A stretch of 64,000 bases of DNA from Drosophila persimilis (taxonomy: Eukaryota; Arthropoda; Insecta; Diptera; Drosophilidae), in NCBI RefSeq assembly GCF_003286085.1, contig NW_020825487.1:119136-183135 (forward strand). The letters run 5' to 3'. The notes below the pieces were generated by a model that was not told where the DNA came from, made no database searches, and was given only the letters and a program-made list of their open reading frames with translations. Positions 33,252-45,122 of this stretch are shown here, in pieces. A program made the translations under genes and the position numbers. Positions within the stretch are counted from its first letter, which is position 1; each line of letters starts with the position of its first letter.

Positions 33252-35395
33252 TCAATGGGCACCGCCTGATCGCATGCTTTCGCGTGCGCTGGCGATTTGT
33301 GACCTCCATATTTCGCCCAGGCCATCCAGCGCGTCGAATGGATCGTGGTCGGTCCATTCGTCGTCATCATCGTCGTCAATTGCTTCGCAGTCCATATCGG
33401 ATTCGGAGTCCGATATGGCTGCGGCGTCATGGTGCGTATTTGGTGATGGCTGTGTGGATGCTGCTGCTGCTGTTGTTGTCTGTAGTGGCGGCACTCCTCC
33501 CGTGCTCTCGTCCCTTGCCTGCAGTATTGCTTTCGTCAGTATTGCTGCCAGTTTTTCCTCCAGCTCTATAATTCTTTTGGCATCTCTTTTCAGTTTATGG
33601 GCACAGCTGCCATCGCACTGGGCGCCTGGCTGCTGCTGTATCTGGGGTTGGCGTGGCGTCGGAGCACGATCTGGGATCGGCTGCATCGGCTGGACCCTCT
33701 GGTATTGGCGCCCCTCGGCCAATGGCTGGGGATGTTGGTCGCGATGCTGTAGCTGTTGCCGATGCTGCCGACCCAGACCGCGCTGGCGTTGCTGCTGCGG
33801 CTGTGTGCGGAGTGGCTGTGTGGGTGGCTGTTGCTGCTGCAACTGTCGCTGTAGTGGCTGCTGGTGAGGTTGTGGTGGCTGCTGGAGACGATGTGCTGGC
33901 TGTTGCTGCTGAATTGGCTGTTGCATTGGCTGTGGCTGCTGCCGTAGTGGCTGAGGCTGCTGCTGCTGCCGTCGATGCTCCTCCTCCCTGGCGACCCTGT
34001 GGGCCAGGAGCCGCTGCCTGGCTGCCTTGTAGGCGCTGCAGCCCTTGTAGGCGCTGATGTGCTGGCCCTGGCAGTTGGCGCATTTAGGATTGACGGCCCT
34101 TGGCTTGCTGCACTCCGTCGTCAGGTGCCCGCCCGCGCATTTCATGCAGACAGCAGCGCGTCTACAATATGCGCGGGTGTGGCCAAACACCTGACATCGA
34201 TGGCACTGGGCAGGGTCACGGGAGACTCCAAGTCTCTCAACCGTGACGGGCCTCCCACCCAGGCGTCGCAGCTTCAACACCTCGTATTGGCCACGGTCCG
34301 GTTTGGGGGCAATCTCAGCCTCGAAGAGGTTGTATTGACGGCTGCGATCGAATCGCTCAGTGATCGCCCGATTATACCGGACCGTGTACCCCTCGGCCTG
34401 CATGCAGTCCCGGAACCAGTCAGAGGGCGTGGAATGGGGAAGACCTCGGTTGAGGATCCTTAATCCTCTGTCCTCCACAGGCTGATGCCCGAACTCGCCG
34501 TGCCGGATGTCATTGGCAATGGCAAGGGTGTGGCAGTAGTTGTGTTGGTGTTGGTTATGGCGATGGTGCTGGTGTTAGTGGCGGTGACGGTGTTGGTGTT
34601 TGTCTTTGTGTGTTGTGTTTGCTGCCGCTGCTGGTGATGGCGGCCCCGTCGTCTGGCCTGCTTCCTCTCACCCTCATCGTCACTCCCACTGTCGATGAGG
34701 GCGCGGCGTCGTTTTGGTGTTGGTGGGATTGGCTGTGGTTGCGGTTGTGTAGTTGTTGCTGTTTGTCTTTGTGTAGGTGCTGGCTGGGCTATGGCTTGGA
34801 TCGACCCGTTGCTCGAACTCGAACCAAGTTCGACACGCAACAGGTTCGATCCGTTCGTGTGTGTGTGAGTGGCTGCCCGTTGGCCGTTTTGGCGCTCTGC
34901 TCCTGCGCGTCGGCTTGCCGGCTCTCCTCCGACTTCTCCCTCTCCCGTTACTCTCGAACGGTTTTGAATGTTCGAGAGCGTGAGAGGCGGGAAAAGCGGC
35001 AGCGAGAGCGGCGTCCTATCGGCCTTTCCCTTTTTTCTTGGCGGGTTTTTGGAATTTGGCGGGGTTGCGGGACTTGCAGTTGGTATTTTTGGTATTGGCG
35101 CTGCTGTTTTGATGGGGCTCGAGGGGGGAGTGGCTGTGGCCGTGGATATGTCGGCCATGGGAATGGCTGGGTACTCACTCACTGGGTGACTGTGGCGACG
35201 TCGCTCTGCATTGGCTGGGGCGTTTGTGTTGGTATTGGCGACTGCGCCGAGGGCTCTGCTGCTGCTGCTGCTATTGGCGGTGTTGGTGTTGATGTTCATG
35301 GCTGCTGCTGCTGCTGCTAGTGCGCCTCTGCGGGCCGCTCTGCCGCCGTCGCTGTGGCGTCTATTCGACCCTCGTCTGGCCATTCCTCTCGTCAT
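33252..35395 (-). pseudogene. U6 gag, split by one frameshift
   Basis: The N-terminal frame (34460-35395) starts at the conserved ATG and reaches the Asn/Thr tract. A deletion of about 13 bp near 34530 (GGGTGTGGCAGTAG for GGGTGTGTGTATTGGGAGTGGCAG) ends it. The second frame (33252-34478) carries the PRE_C2HC-like region, all zinc knuckles, a shorter Gln/Pro tract, the coiled coil and an intact acidic tail (CEAIDDDDDDEWTDHDPF). As in U4 the EELEAIVQEQL helix is absent (RHHQQRQQTQHTKTNTN). A smaller change shortens the TKAILQARDE segment. Confidence 0.7.
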
Positions 35396-36213
35396 AGTTG
35401 TTGTTTGTTTGTGTGTTGGCGATTTGCTGTCTGTTTGTTGCTTTCCTTATTAAAAAGTCTCTTATGTGTGTGTTTGTGTTTAATGTATTGGCACTTTCTG
35501 TCTCTTTACACAGTTTTCTCTAGTTAGGTTTGTGTTTATCATTAGGTTTGTGTTTGTGTTTTAAACATTTATGTTATTTGTTGGCGTTTCTTCGGTTTGT
35601 GTTTGTGTTTTTAAAAATTTATGTTATTTGTTGGCGTTTAAAATTAATCACATTTATTGGGGAGAAGAAAGTTTGTCGGTAGTATTGGCGGCGGTGGTGG
35701 GGGGAAGGGACTTTTTGTCATGTCAGCGGGGGCACGGCACAGCACGGCACGCTCTAGTTAGGTTTGTGTTTATCATTAGGTTTGTGTTTAACTTTTTGTG
35801 TTTTTACAAGTTAATGTTATTTATTGGCGTTTAAAATTAATCACATTTATTGGGGAGAAGAAAGTTTGTCGGTAGTAGTAGTGGCGGTGGGGGGAAGGGA
35901 CTTTTTGTCATGTCAGCGGGGGGCACGGCACAGCACGGCACGGCACACGACCGACAGCACAAGAAGAACAGGGCAACACAGAAAGAAAACGGAGATGGCG
36001 ACACGGCAAAACGACACGAAAACGGTTTTGGCACGTCCGACGATCGCGACCTCTCGAGCGGGCGGACGAGATGAGAGTGGCCTGGACGAGGTTCATGGTG
36101 GAACACTCACATGTCCGCCAACTCCCATACTCTCCACTCGAAAGGGTCCGATCGCCGATCGTCATTTACCGGGTGCTCTCACCCCCGGTTCCACTTTCAC
36201 TCACCAGCACCAA
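35396..36213 (-). other. Leader of U6, with internal tandem duplication
   Basis: The stretch from CTCTAGTTAGGTTTG to GGCACGGCACG occurs twice in tandem (about 35518-35754 and 35752-35950), so the GGGAAGGGACTTTTTGTC block is present twice. The AATATTGAGTGAGATG segment found in U2-U5 leaders is missing near 36205. The U7 leader (44305-45122) has the same structure. Confidence 0.55.
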
Positions 36214-37835
36214 CAAGTAGGCAATGGAATTTGTATTGGCTGTGTGTGTTGTTGTTGGTAAATGGCTCATGTCTCATGTTCTTTGTGCTGTGTGAATTGG
36301 CTGCTCTGTTGTAAGGGGATGGGATGGGAAGGGGATAAGTGCCTGCTCCCGTATAACCGCCCGGATACTTTATACTTCCGGATCTTACGATCCGGGCGCG
36401 AGTAGCTCCGAAGAGACGACCGCATAGCATCTTGTGGGCGGTAGTAATGGCTTTGTTGGGGCGTTTGGCAGAGTGGCGAAGGTTGGCAGTTTGTATTTTG
36501 ATCCTGCTCAGCCTCATTTGATCTTTAGTTGCGATTGAAGTGGGTGGGGGGGTGGGTGTGGAATTGGCTGGGCATAAATTGATAAATGCAATTTGAATTT
36601 GAATTGGCTTTTTGGTGTGTTATCGGTCAATGGTCTGGTATTTGCGTGGTATTTTTTGTGATACCACATGTCAAGGGGAAAATGGGAATGGCAGATAGGT
36701 GGGGAAGAAGAGGAAAAAGGTAATAAAACTAATCAGAAAACTACTAATAATATACAATTAACTACAGGGAAAACTACATTAATTTACAAAAACTTATTTC
36801 TAATATCACAGGCAAGTAACTAAAACTATGGACAAACTATCTACGGACATGCAAAAACTACAGAAACAACAGGATTGACATCTACAACAAAAACATTGAT
36901 GCAGACAAGGTAAATAAACGATAATTGACATACATTTACACACATATAAACATATTAATTACAATTTATTTTATTTCTAACAGGAGGACAAACAACAACG
37001 GAGCACCGGCGGGCATAACAAACGCAATGCGAACATTACGCTGTATACCGGCCGGCTCTGTTGTTCCCCTGTGTGTTGTTTATTGGCTGGCTGGTGTTGG
37101 CGTGCATCGTGGGCATAAGTTGGAGATGGCGAGCGGCTCTAGTCCGGCCGCCCACGTTGCATCTGTCAGGTGGAGATGGCGCATCCAATCGAGTGGCACT
37201 GGTCCGGCCACCCGAGATGCATTGTCCAGTGTGTTGGCGATTGGCATCGAAGTGTGTTGCCAACGAATCATGTTATTGGCCGCATCCAAGTGGCTGCTGG
37301 TCCGGCCACCAGGATGCGTTGTCGATTTTAATTGTTGGCCGCATCCGAGTGGCTGCTGGTCCGGCCACCAAGATGCGCTGTCAGTTGGATTGGCCTGGCC
37401 TCCTCGGCCACGTTCGCCGTCAGTTTGTAATGGCGTTTTGGATGGCTGCTGGTCCGGCCATCCAGATGAGGTGTTTGTTTTTGGCGTTCGATTTACGTTT
37501 GTCTTTATTTGCAGGTACTGTCGGCGTTTGGATGTTGTTGCTGGCGACCCTTGTCTGGTTGGTGTTGGCGTGAGAGACTTTTGCAGGCGAGTATTTGTGT
37601 TTTTATTGGCAGTCTGCTTCTCCCTCCTGTTTCTCCTTCTTTTGCAGGATTTGGCGCCCTCACATAATTGGCATGAGAGACGGGTGCGACCCAGTGGTGC
37701 GGCAACAGGCGCCAGCATCTGCGTCGTCGTTTGGAATGGCAGCTGTTGGTTGAGAGTGGCGTGACGTCACGGCCATGGTGTGCTGGCAGCGTCATCAAAA
37801 GAGGCCTCCTTTACCGTCCCTTTGGCAGGAAATTG
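36214..37835 (+). other. U7 noncoding block
   Basis: G-runs 36315-36334; intact hairpin. Intron-like A 36720-36811, B 36910-36983, D 37587-37647 with a GC donor, and a donor for E at 37892 whose acceptor half is deleted. TCCGGCC cluster 37140-37467. A plus-strand frame of 279 codons spans 36925-37764 and recurs in U8 (45833-46672), but not in other units. Exon 2 again lacks the TAG. Confidence 0.55.
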
Positions 37836-39320
37836 TCATTGTTGATGGCGAGGCAGCTTCTTGGTGATCAGCTCTGTCTGGTGATTGGCAGGTACGTGTA
37901 ATTTCGTGTGTTCGTGTGCACCGCCTGATAGCATGCTTTCGCGTGCGCTGGCGATTTGTGCCCTCCATATTTCGCCCAGGCCATCCAGCGCGTCAAATGG
38001 GTCGTGGTCGGTCCATTCGTCGTCATCATCGTCGTCAATTGCTTCGCAGTCCATATCGGATTCGGAGTCCGATATGGCTGCGGCGTCATGGTGCGTATTT
38101 GGTGATGGCTGTGTGGATGCTGCTGCTGCTGTTGTTGTCTGTAGTGGCGGCACTCCTCCCGTGCTCTCGTCCCTTGCCTGCAGCAGGTTTGTCAGTTTCG
38201 TCAGTATTGCTGCCAGTTTTTCCTCCAGCTCTATAATTCTTTTGGCATCTCTTTTCAGTTTATGGGCACAGCTGCCATCGCACTGGGCGCCTGGCTGCTG
38301 CTGTATCTGGGGTTGGCGTGGCGTCGGAGCACGATCTGGGATCGGCTGCATCGGCTGGACCCTCTGGTATTGGCGCCCCTCGGCCAATGGCTGGGGATGT
38401 TGGTCGCGATGCTGTAGCTGTTGCCGATGCTGCCGACCCAGACCGCGCTGGCGTTGCTGCTGCGGCTGTGTGTGGAGTGGCTGTGTGGGTGGCTGCTGCT
38501 GCTGCAACTGTCGCTGTAGTGGCTGCTGGTGACGTTGTGGTGGCTGCTGGAGACGATGTGCTGGCTGTTGCTGCTGAATTGGCTGTTGCATTGGCTGTGG
38601 CTGCTGCCGTAGTGGCTGAGGCTGCTGCCGTAGTGGCTGAGGCTGCTGCTGCTGCCGTAGTGGCTGAGGCTGCTTCTGCTGCCGTCGATGCTCCTCCTCC
38701 CTGGCGACCCTGTGGGCCAGGAGCCGCTGCCTGGCTGCCTTGTAGGCGCTGCAGCCCTTGTAGGCGCTGATGTGCTGGCCCTGGCAGTTGGCGCATTTAG
38801 GATTGACGGCCCTTGGCTTGCTGCACTCCGTCGTCAGGTGCCCGCCCGCGCATTTCATGCAGACAGCAGCGCGTCTACAATATGCGCGGGTGTGGCCAAA
38901 CACCTGACATCGATGGCACTGGGCAGGGTCACGGGAGACTCCAAGTCTCTCAACCGTGACGGGCCTCCCACCCAGGCGTCGCAGCTTCAACACCTCGTAT
39001 TGGCCACGGTCCGGTTTGGGGGCAATCTCAACCTCGAAGAGGTTGTATTGACGGCTGCGATCGAATCGATCGGTGATCGCCCGAGTATACCGGACCGTGT
39101 ACCCCTCGGCCTGCATGCAGTCCCGGAACCAGTCAGAGGGCGTGTAATGGGGAAGACCTCGGATGAGGATCCTCAATCCTCTGTCCTCCACAGGCTGATG
39201 CCCGAACTCGCCGTGCCGGATGTCATTGGCAATGGCAAGGGTGTGTGTATTGGGAGTGGCAGTAGTTGTGTTGGTGTTGGTTATGGCGATGGTGCTGGTG
39301 TTAGTGGCGGTGACGGTGTT
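37836..39320 (-). pseudogene. U7 gag, C-terminal part, cut by R1-type LINE
   Basis: Open from the LINE insertion at 39320 through TSTIAITNTNTTTATPNTH, the PRE_C2HC-like region, three intact zinc knuckles, a long Gln/Pro tract with repeated QPLRQQ, the coiled coil and the acidic tail. The deletion that removes the E acceptor also removes the normal stop, so about 30 extra residues are read (HEHTKLHVPANHQ...) to 37836. The N-terminal part is at 43296-44304. Confidence 0.7.
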
Positions 39321-39516
39321 TTTTTTTTTTTTTTTTTTTTTTGTTGTGTGACTACAGGAAAGCTTCATGCCGACTCAGCCGAAGCCGAAGTGAGGGACTC
39401 TAACCGCTCTAAAACCAACCACACCTATCCCGGATCCGGGCGGTACTGTCGCGAGATATTACTTCGCCGGAGGGAGATGCCCGTAGGGCTCTTCTCTTAA
39501 CAATCTCCTTTATCCT

Positions 39517-42419
39517 TTATCTCCTAGCATTGCGTGCTCTTTCTTCGCGACGCAGTTTGGTAGCCATAGTTACGGCCATGAATCTAATCGCGGCCCAGTT
39601 TCCTTCCGACTCCAGCAGGCATTCTGCCAGGTTTGTCACCGCTGGCATTCTTCCAAGCTTGTTGCTTAGATCCTCTCGTTCTTGCCGAAATCTTGGACAT
39701 TCGAAGAAGCAGTGCTCTACGTCTTCGATGACCCCTGCGCAGACCACGCAGAAGGGGTCGTCCTCGTGCTTAAACCTATGCAGGTAGGCTTTAAAGCAAC
39801 CGTGTCCTGTCAGCAGTTGTGTCAGGTGATACTCCACTTGTCCATGGCTACGGTTCAGCCAACTCTTCAGGTCTGGGATTAGCCTATGGGTCCATCGCCC
39901 TTTGCTGCTGTTATCCCACGAATCTTGCCATTGCAGGATTGTGCGCTGCCTTAAGGCACCTCTGGTGTCCTGGTCCGTAGTCCCCAGGGTTCGCTGTGCC
40001 CTGATTCCTGCGGCTTCTCTTGCCAGCAGATGGATGGGAATCATTCCTGCTACCACAAGTGCGGCGTCTTGGGATACCGTTCTGAATGCGCAACACACCC
40101 TCAGGGCACACAGCCTCTGGACTGCGTTGCATTCTCGGGCATATGTTTTATGCTTCATTGCATCAACCCATATTGGTGCAGCGTACATTAGCGTTGAGCC
40201 AACTACGCTCGCTAGTAGCTTTCGCCTTGGCTGTTTCGGGCCTCCGGTGTTGGCCATGATGCGGGATAGGGCCACTGCCGTCTTTCCTGCTTTGCTGCTT
40301 GCATACGCCATGTGATGCTTGAAGCTGAGTCTGTGGTCAATCATGACCCCCAGGTACTTCAGGCTTGGACTGGAGCTAATAGTGCAGTCTCCTACTCGGA
40401 TCGTGGCCGTCTCCACTACTTTCCTGTTGCTTATTAGCACCGCCTCCGTTTTGTGGGTGGCTAATGCGAGATCCCTCCCTGATAGCCATGTTCTGGCTCT
40501 CTCTACCGCGTCGTTGCAGATTTCTTCCGCCGCTTCTTTCTGTTTTGCCACTACGACTATTGCTATGTCGTCGGCAAAGCCTATCACCGTTGCGCCCATT
40601 GGCATATCCATCTTGAGGATTCCATCATACATGATGTTCCACAGCAGCGGGCCGAGGACCGATCCTTGGGGAACTCCTCCAGTGATTTGGTGCTCACGTG
40701 TCCCCTTATCCGTCTCATATATGAGCAATCGGTCTCTTAGGTAGTCCGCGATGATATTCTGCAGATACGGCGGTACTTGAAGGTTTCTCAGTTCTTCTAG
40801 TATGTGATCCCAATTGGCAGAGTTGAATGAATTTTGGACATCGAGTGTTGCCACTATGCAATACTCTTTGGTCCCGTACATCCACCGGGTGCCATCGATA
40901 GCTCGCTTTGCTATCTCACATACCTCGCCGATTGCGTCCACCGTGGACCTGCCTTTGCGAAACCCGTGCTGTCTCGGTGAGAGCTGACGCGTTACTGCCT
41001 TCTCCAGCCTGGTGTGGATTATGCGCTCGAGGATCTTACCCACTGTGTCGAGCATGCAGAGTGGTCTATAGGATGATGGCTCCTCGGTCGGCTTGTTCCC
41101 CTTGGGTAAGAGGACTAGCCGCTGTCGCTTCCATGGTCTGGGGAAGGTCCCTTCGGACATGCACGCATTGAATAAATCCACGTACATTTGTGGATTGGTC
41201 TCAATAGCCGTGCGGAGAACGGCATTTGGGACCCCATCAGGTCCTGGTGCTTTGCCGTTCTTTATCCGTTGTAGAGCTTCGAGGAATTCTGCTCCCGTGG
41301 TGGCTTCTATTTCAGGTGGCGGTATTCTATCCATCACCCTCTGGGCTGCCACTTTCTCTGGGAATAGGGTTTCTACTATGTTAACCAGCAGATCTGCACA
41401 CATTGGCGGCGGGGGACTGAACACTCGCAGTCTCTTCATTACCAGCCTGTATGCGTAGCCCCAAGGGTTTGCATCTGCGTCATCGCAGAGCTTTTCGAAG
41501 CATTTGCGCTTGGCATCTTTGATCTGCCTCTTCAAGCAGCGTCTGCTTTCCTTATATTCTCCTTGGAGCCTCTCGAATTCCGGGGAACCTCTCGAACGCT
41601 GGTACAGTCGTCTTTTCCGCTGGCACTCCTGCCTGGCGCTACCTATTGCAGCGTTCCACCAATAAGCTGGCCTGCGGTTGTTCAGGCTTCTTCTTTTCCT
41701 TAGCATGGAGGCATCACATGCTTCCAGCGTATGTATAGCCAGTTGGCTTGCTCTCTCTTCAGCCGTACCGTTGGTCTCGTAGTCCTCAAACATGGCCCGG
41801 CCCGGGTTAGGTGCGCCCGCTTCCTGGATTTCACATATGAGGGCTTGGTGGTCACTCCCGGTGTATAAGCCACTAACTTCCCACGTTGTCCTGCGGCTGA
41901 GGCTGCTGCTCACGAACGTAAGGTCTATTATAGACCCAGTTCCAGCTCTGCCGAACGTCTGCTGTGTGCCTGTGTTCAGCAGTACGGCATCCAACGTCGC
42001 AAAGCATTCTAAGAGTGCCTGTCCCCTTGGGTTCGTTCTCGGGCATCCCCACTCCGTCGCCCAAGCGTTGAAATCGCCGGCTATGAGCGTAGGGTGTTTC
42101 TCCCGCGCATCTTCAGCAATCCTTTCCAGTGCCTGCGTCGCCTGCTGTAGGCTGAGGCTCGGGGGCAGGTAGCAGCTATATATGTGCACTCCATTTATCC
42201 GGGCTCTGGCGAATCCGTCTCCGACGTATGTTTGCAGTAGTTGCTGTGTGGGACTCGCACAGCTCCATATCGCTGCCTTCTTGCTCGAGTCAGCAATCCA
42301 CTCTCCCGAGTTGCGATTCCGGTATTGCTCGCTACATCAATACGGTGCTCCCTTATGGTCTGGTCCAGCAGCTGCTGTGCCATCTCGCAGTGGTTGAGGT
42401 TTAGTTGGATGATTTTCAT
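39517..42419 (-). pseudogene. R1-type ORF2, endonuclease and reverse transcriptase, one frameshift
   Basis: The first 225 bp (42195-42419) start MKIIQLNLNHCEMAQQLLDQ, the opening of R1-type apurinic endonucleases. Near 42330 the frame is lost (IDVA is followed by an off-phase reading), and the correct phase continues into the 890-codon frame 39517-42189. That frame holds the endonuclease motifs GDFNAW (residues 38-43) and GSDHQ (111-115), the RT domain with LVLLPKG, GVPQGSVLGPLLW and the catalytic FADD (538-541). A C-terminal CVVC...H....C knuckle lies near 815-830. The single shift means no full-length enzyme, but everything from mid-endonuclease onward is open. Confidence 0.85.
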
Positions 42420-43258
42420 CTATCCTTCATTTGCTGCATCGCCTTTTGGTACTGCGGGCACCTCGAACTCGTCGTTTGGTGCTTCGGGTCCTTCACCCGG
42501 TGGCGCTTGCAAAGAATGCAACTTGGTTCGTCTTTGCAATCTTTGGCCTGGTGGTCGGCTCCTGCGCAATTGTAGCAGCACTTCGTGAAGTCTTGGCTGC
42601 TCTTACAATTAGGCGCGATGTGGCCAAACTCCATGCACTTTTAGCATCTTCGGGGAGTTGACTTGGGTCGTATTCTGCAATACCCCCACCCCAGGCGAAT
42701 TCTTCCTTTCTCCAGGAAGGGCTTTGCTATAGCCGGTGGAACTTTCAGGGTCAGGGTCTGCGTGCTCCTATAGGCTGGTCTGATGGAGATGGCTGCGGCC
42801 TCGCATATTTCCACCCCTGCCTGCGCTTTGAGTTCCGCTAGGACTTCCTCTTGGGTGGACACTTCGTCTATGTCCCTTACCTCCAAGATGACAGTTTCGG
42901 TAAGACTCCTTACTTCAACCGTGCTTCCTAGCGCTTCCTTGACTGCTGCCTGCATCTCTTGGGTTCTCGGGTCCGCCGATTTTTCCAGCATCAGCAACAG
43001 CTCTCCTTTTGCTGTGCGTCGCACCCCTTGCACCGATTGCCCTAGCTTTTTAAGACTTGGCTCTGTCTTGACCTTCCTTAGGATGTCTGCATATGAGACA
43101 GTGCTGGTGGCGGCGATGACTATTGCATCGCTGCGTGGCGGTCTTGGTCGTTGCTGCTGCTTTGGCTTTGGCCTTTGCCTGGCTACGACCTTCACCCACC
43201 CCACCTCTCGATCCTTTGGGGCGTCCTCCGGTCCCTTGCGAGCTACGGCGTCCCTCAT
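42416..43258 (-). pseudogene. R1-type ORF1 (Gag-like), interrupted by an in-frame stop
   Basis: Two frames in the same phase: 42641-43258 and 42416-42634. They are separated by a single TAA at 42641-42643, which sits inside the first zinc knuckle between its first and second Cys (TGC TAA AAG TGC). After it come MEFGHIAPNC, CYNCAGADHQAKDC and CILCKRH, giving three knuckles in R1 style. The N-terminal part is Lys/Arg/Gln/Pro-rich, then a region with LLLMLEKSADPRTQ. The ORF is also open upstream of its first ATG to the element edge, in keeping with 5' truncation. ORF1 and ORF2 overlap by 4 bp (ATGA). Confidence 0.8.
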
Positions 43259-43295
43259 TTGGCCTTCCTGCGGATTCTTCTCCGTTTTTTTTGAC

Positions 43296-44304
43296 TGGCG
43301 GTGACGGTGTTGGTGTTTGTCTTTGTAATTGCGTTGGCGTCATTATTTGCATTGATATTGTCAGTATTAGTATTAGTATTAGTAGTGGCAGAGGCAGAGG
43401 CAGGGGCATGTGTTGGCTGTACAGATTGCGGCAGAGGGGCAGGAGCGGCAACTGTGTTGGTGTTGGCGGTTTTTGTTGTCCGTTTCTGTTGCTTTTGCTG
43501 TTGCTGCCGCAGCTCGTGCTGCCTCAGCTGCTCCTGGACAATGGCCTCCAGCTCCTCCATGGTTTGCCTCTTTTTAATAGGCCTCTTGATTGGCGGTCGC
43601 TGCTGGTGATGGTGGTGATGGCGGCCCCGTCGTCTGGCCTGCTTCCTCTCAGCCTCATCCTCATCGTCACTCCCACTGTCGATGAGGGCGCGGCGTCGTT
43701 TCGGTGTTGGTGGGATTGGTTGTGGTTGTGGTTGTGTAGTTGTTGCTGTTTGTCTTTGTGTAGGTGCTGGCTGGACTATGGCTTGGATCGACCCGTTGCT
43801 CGAACTCGAACCAAGTTCGACACGCAACAGGTTCGATCCGACTTCTCCCTCTCCCGTTACTCTCGAACGGTTTTGAATGTTCGAGAGCGTGAGAGGCGGC
43901 AAAATCGGCAGCGAGAGCGGCGTCCTATCGGCCTTTCCCTTTTTGTTTGGCGGGTTTTTGGAATTTGGCGGGGTTGCGGGACTTGCAGTTGGTATTTTTG
44001 GTATTGGCGCTGCTGTTTTGATGGGGCTCGAGGGGGGAGTGGCTGTGGCCGTGGATATGTCGGCCATGGGAATGGCTGGGTACTCACTCACTGGGTGACT
44101 GTGGCGACGTCGCTCTGCATTGGCTGGGGCGTTTGTGTTGGTATTGGCGACTGCGCCGAGGGCTCTGCTGCTGCTGCTGCTATTGGCGGTGTTGGTGTTG
44201 GTGTTCATGGCTGCTGCTGCTGCTGCTAGTGCGCCTCTGCGGGCCGCTCTGCCGCCGTCGCTGTGGCGTCTATTCGACCCTCGTCTGGCCATTCCTCTCG
44301 TCAT
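43296..44304 (-). pseudogene. U7 gag, N-terminal part
   Basis: From the conserved ATG (44304, MTRGMARRG) through the Asn/Ser-rich and Pro-rich parts, the KRRRALIDSGSDDEDEAERK patch, MEELEAIVQEQL helix and the Asn/Thr tract, to the LINE target site. A deletion near 43840 (GATCCGACTTCTCCC, missing the GAERQNGQRAATHTHT-coding part) is in frame. Together with 37836-39320 this gene would have been nearly full length before the LINE inserted. Confidence 0.7.
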
Positions 44305-45122
44305 AGTTGTTGTTTGTTTGTGTGTTGGCGATTTGCTGTCTGTTTGTTGCTTTCCTTATTAAAAAGTCTCTTATGTGTGTGTTTGTGTTTAATGTATTGG
44401 CACTTTCTGTCTCTTTACACAGTTTTCTCTAGTTAGGTTTGTGTTTATCATTAGGTTTCTGTTTGTGTTTTAAACATTTATGTTATTTGTTGGCGTTTCT
44501 TCGGTTTGTGTTTGTGTTTTTAAAAATTTATGTTATTTGTTGGCGTTTAAAATTAATCACATTTATTGGGGAGAAGAAAGTTTGTCGGTAGTATTGGCGG
44601 CGGTGGTGGGGGGAAGGGACTTTTTGTCATGTCAGCGGGGGCACGGCACAGCACGGCACGCTCTAGTTAGGTTTGTGTTTATCATTAGGTTTGTGTTTAA
44701 CTTTTTGTGTTTTTACAAGTTAATGTTATTTATTGGCGTTTAAAATTAATCACATTTATTGGGGAGAAGAAAGTTTGTCGGTAGTAGTAGTGGCGGTGGG
44801 GGGAAGGGACTTTTTGTCATGTCAGCGGGGGGCACGGCACAGCACGGCACGGCACACGACCGACAGCACAAGAAGAACAGGGCAACACAGAAAGAAAACG
44901 GAGATGGCGACACGGCAAAACGACACGAAAACGGTTTTGGCACGTCCGACGATCGCGACCTCTCGAGCGGGCGGACGAGATGAGAGTGGCCTGGACGAGG
45001 TTCATGGTGGAACACTCACATGTCCGCCAACTCCCATACTCTCCACTCGAAAGGGTCCGATCGCCGATCGTCATTTACCGGGTGCTCTCACCCCCGGTTC
45101 CACTTTCACTCACCAGCACCAA
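44305..45122 (-). other. Leader of U7
   Basis: Same as 35396-36213, including the internal tandem duplication. Only occasional substitutions separate the two (for example TTAGGTTTCTG at about 44452), so this leader and the U8 block were duplicated together with 35.4-37.9 kb. Confidence 0.5.

Larger units (their letters stand above)
39321..43295 (-). mobile_element. R1-type non-LTR retrotransposon, 5'-truncated, inactivated
   Basis: About 3975 bp on the minus strand, ending in a 22-bp A tail (39321-39342 as T). The 16-bp TGGCGGTGACGGTGTT stands on both sides (39305-39320 and 43296-43311), the mark of target-primed insertion into gag of U7. ORF1 encodes a Gag with zinc knuckles, ORF2 an endonuclease-RT with a C-terminal CCHC, as in the R1 clade; no RNase H is seen. 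ORF1 is open to the very 5' edge with no untranslated leader, so the 5' end is truncated. It is not in rDNA, unlike R1 itself; the exact family is unknown. The 3' untranslated region is 39343-39516. Confidence 0.85.

Noticed and set aside
36925-37764. 279-codon plus-strand frame in U7 (also 45833-46672) as a gene
   Set aside because: It runs through intron-like B and D and the TCCGGCC repeats, exists only in two recently duplicated units, and shows no domain.
39321-39342. T22 tract as the missing A tail of an array unit
   Set aside because: It abuts the R1-type 3' untranslated region and the 16-bp target duplication, so it belongs to the LINE, and it lies within gag rather than at a unit junction.
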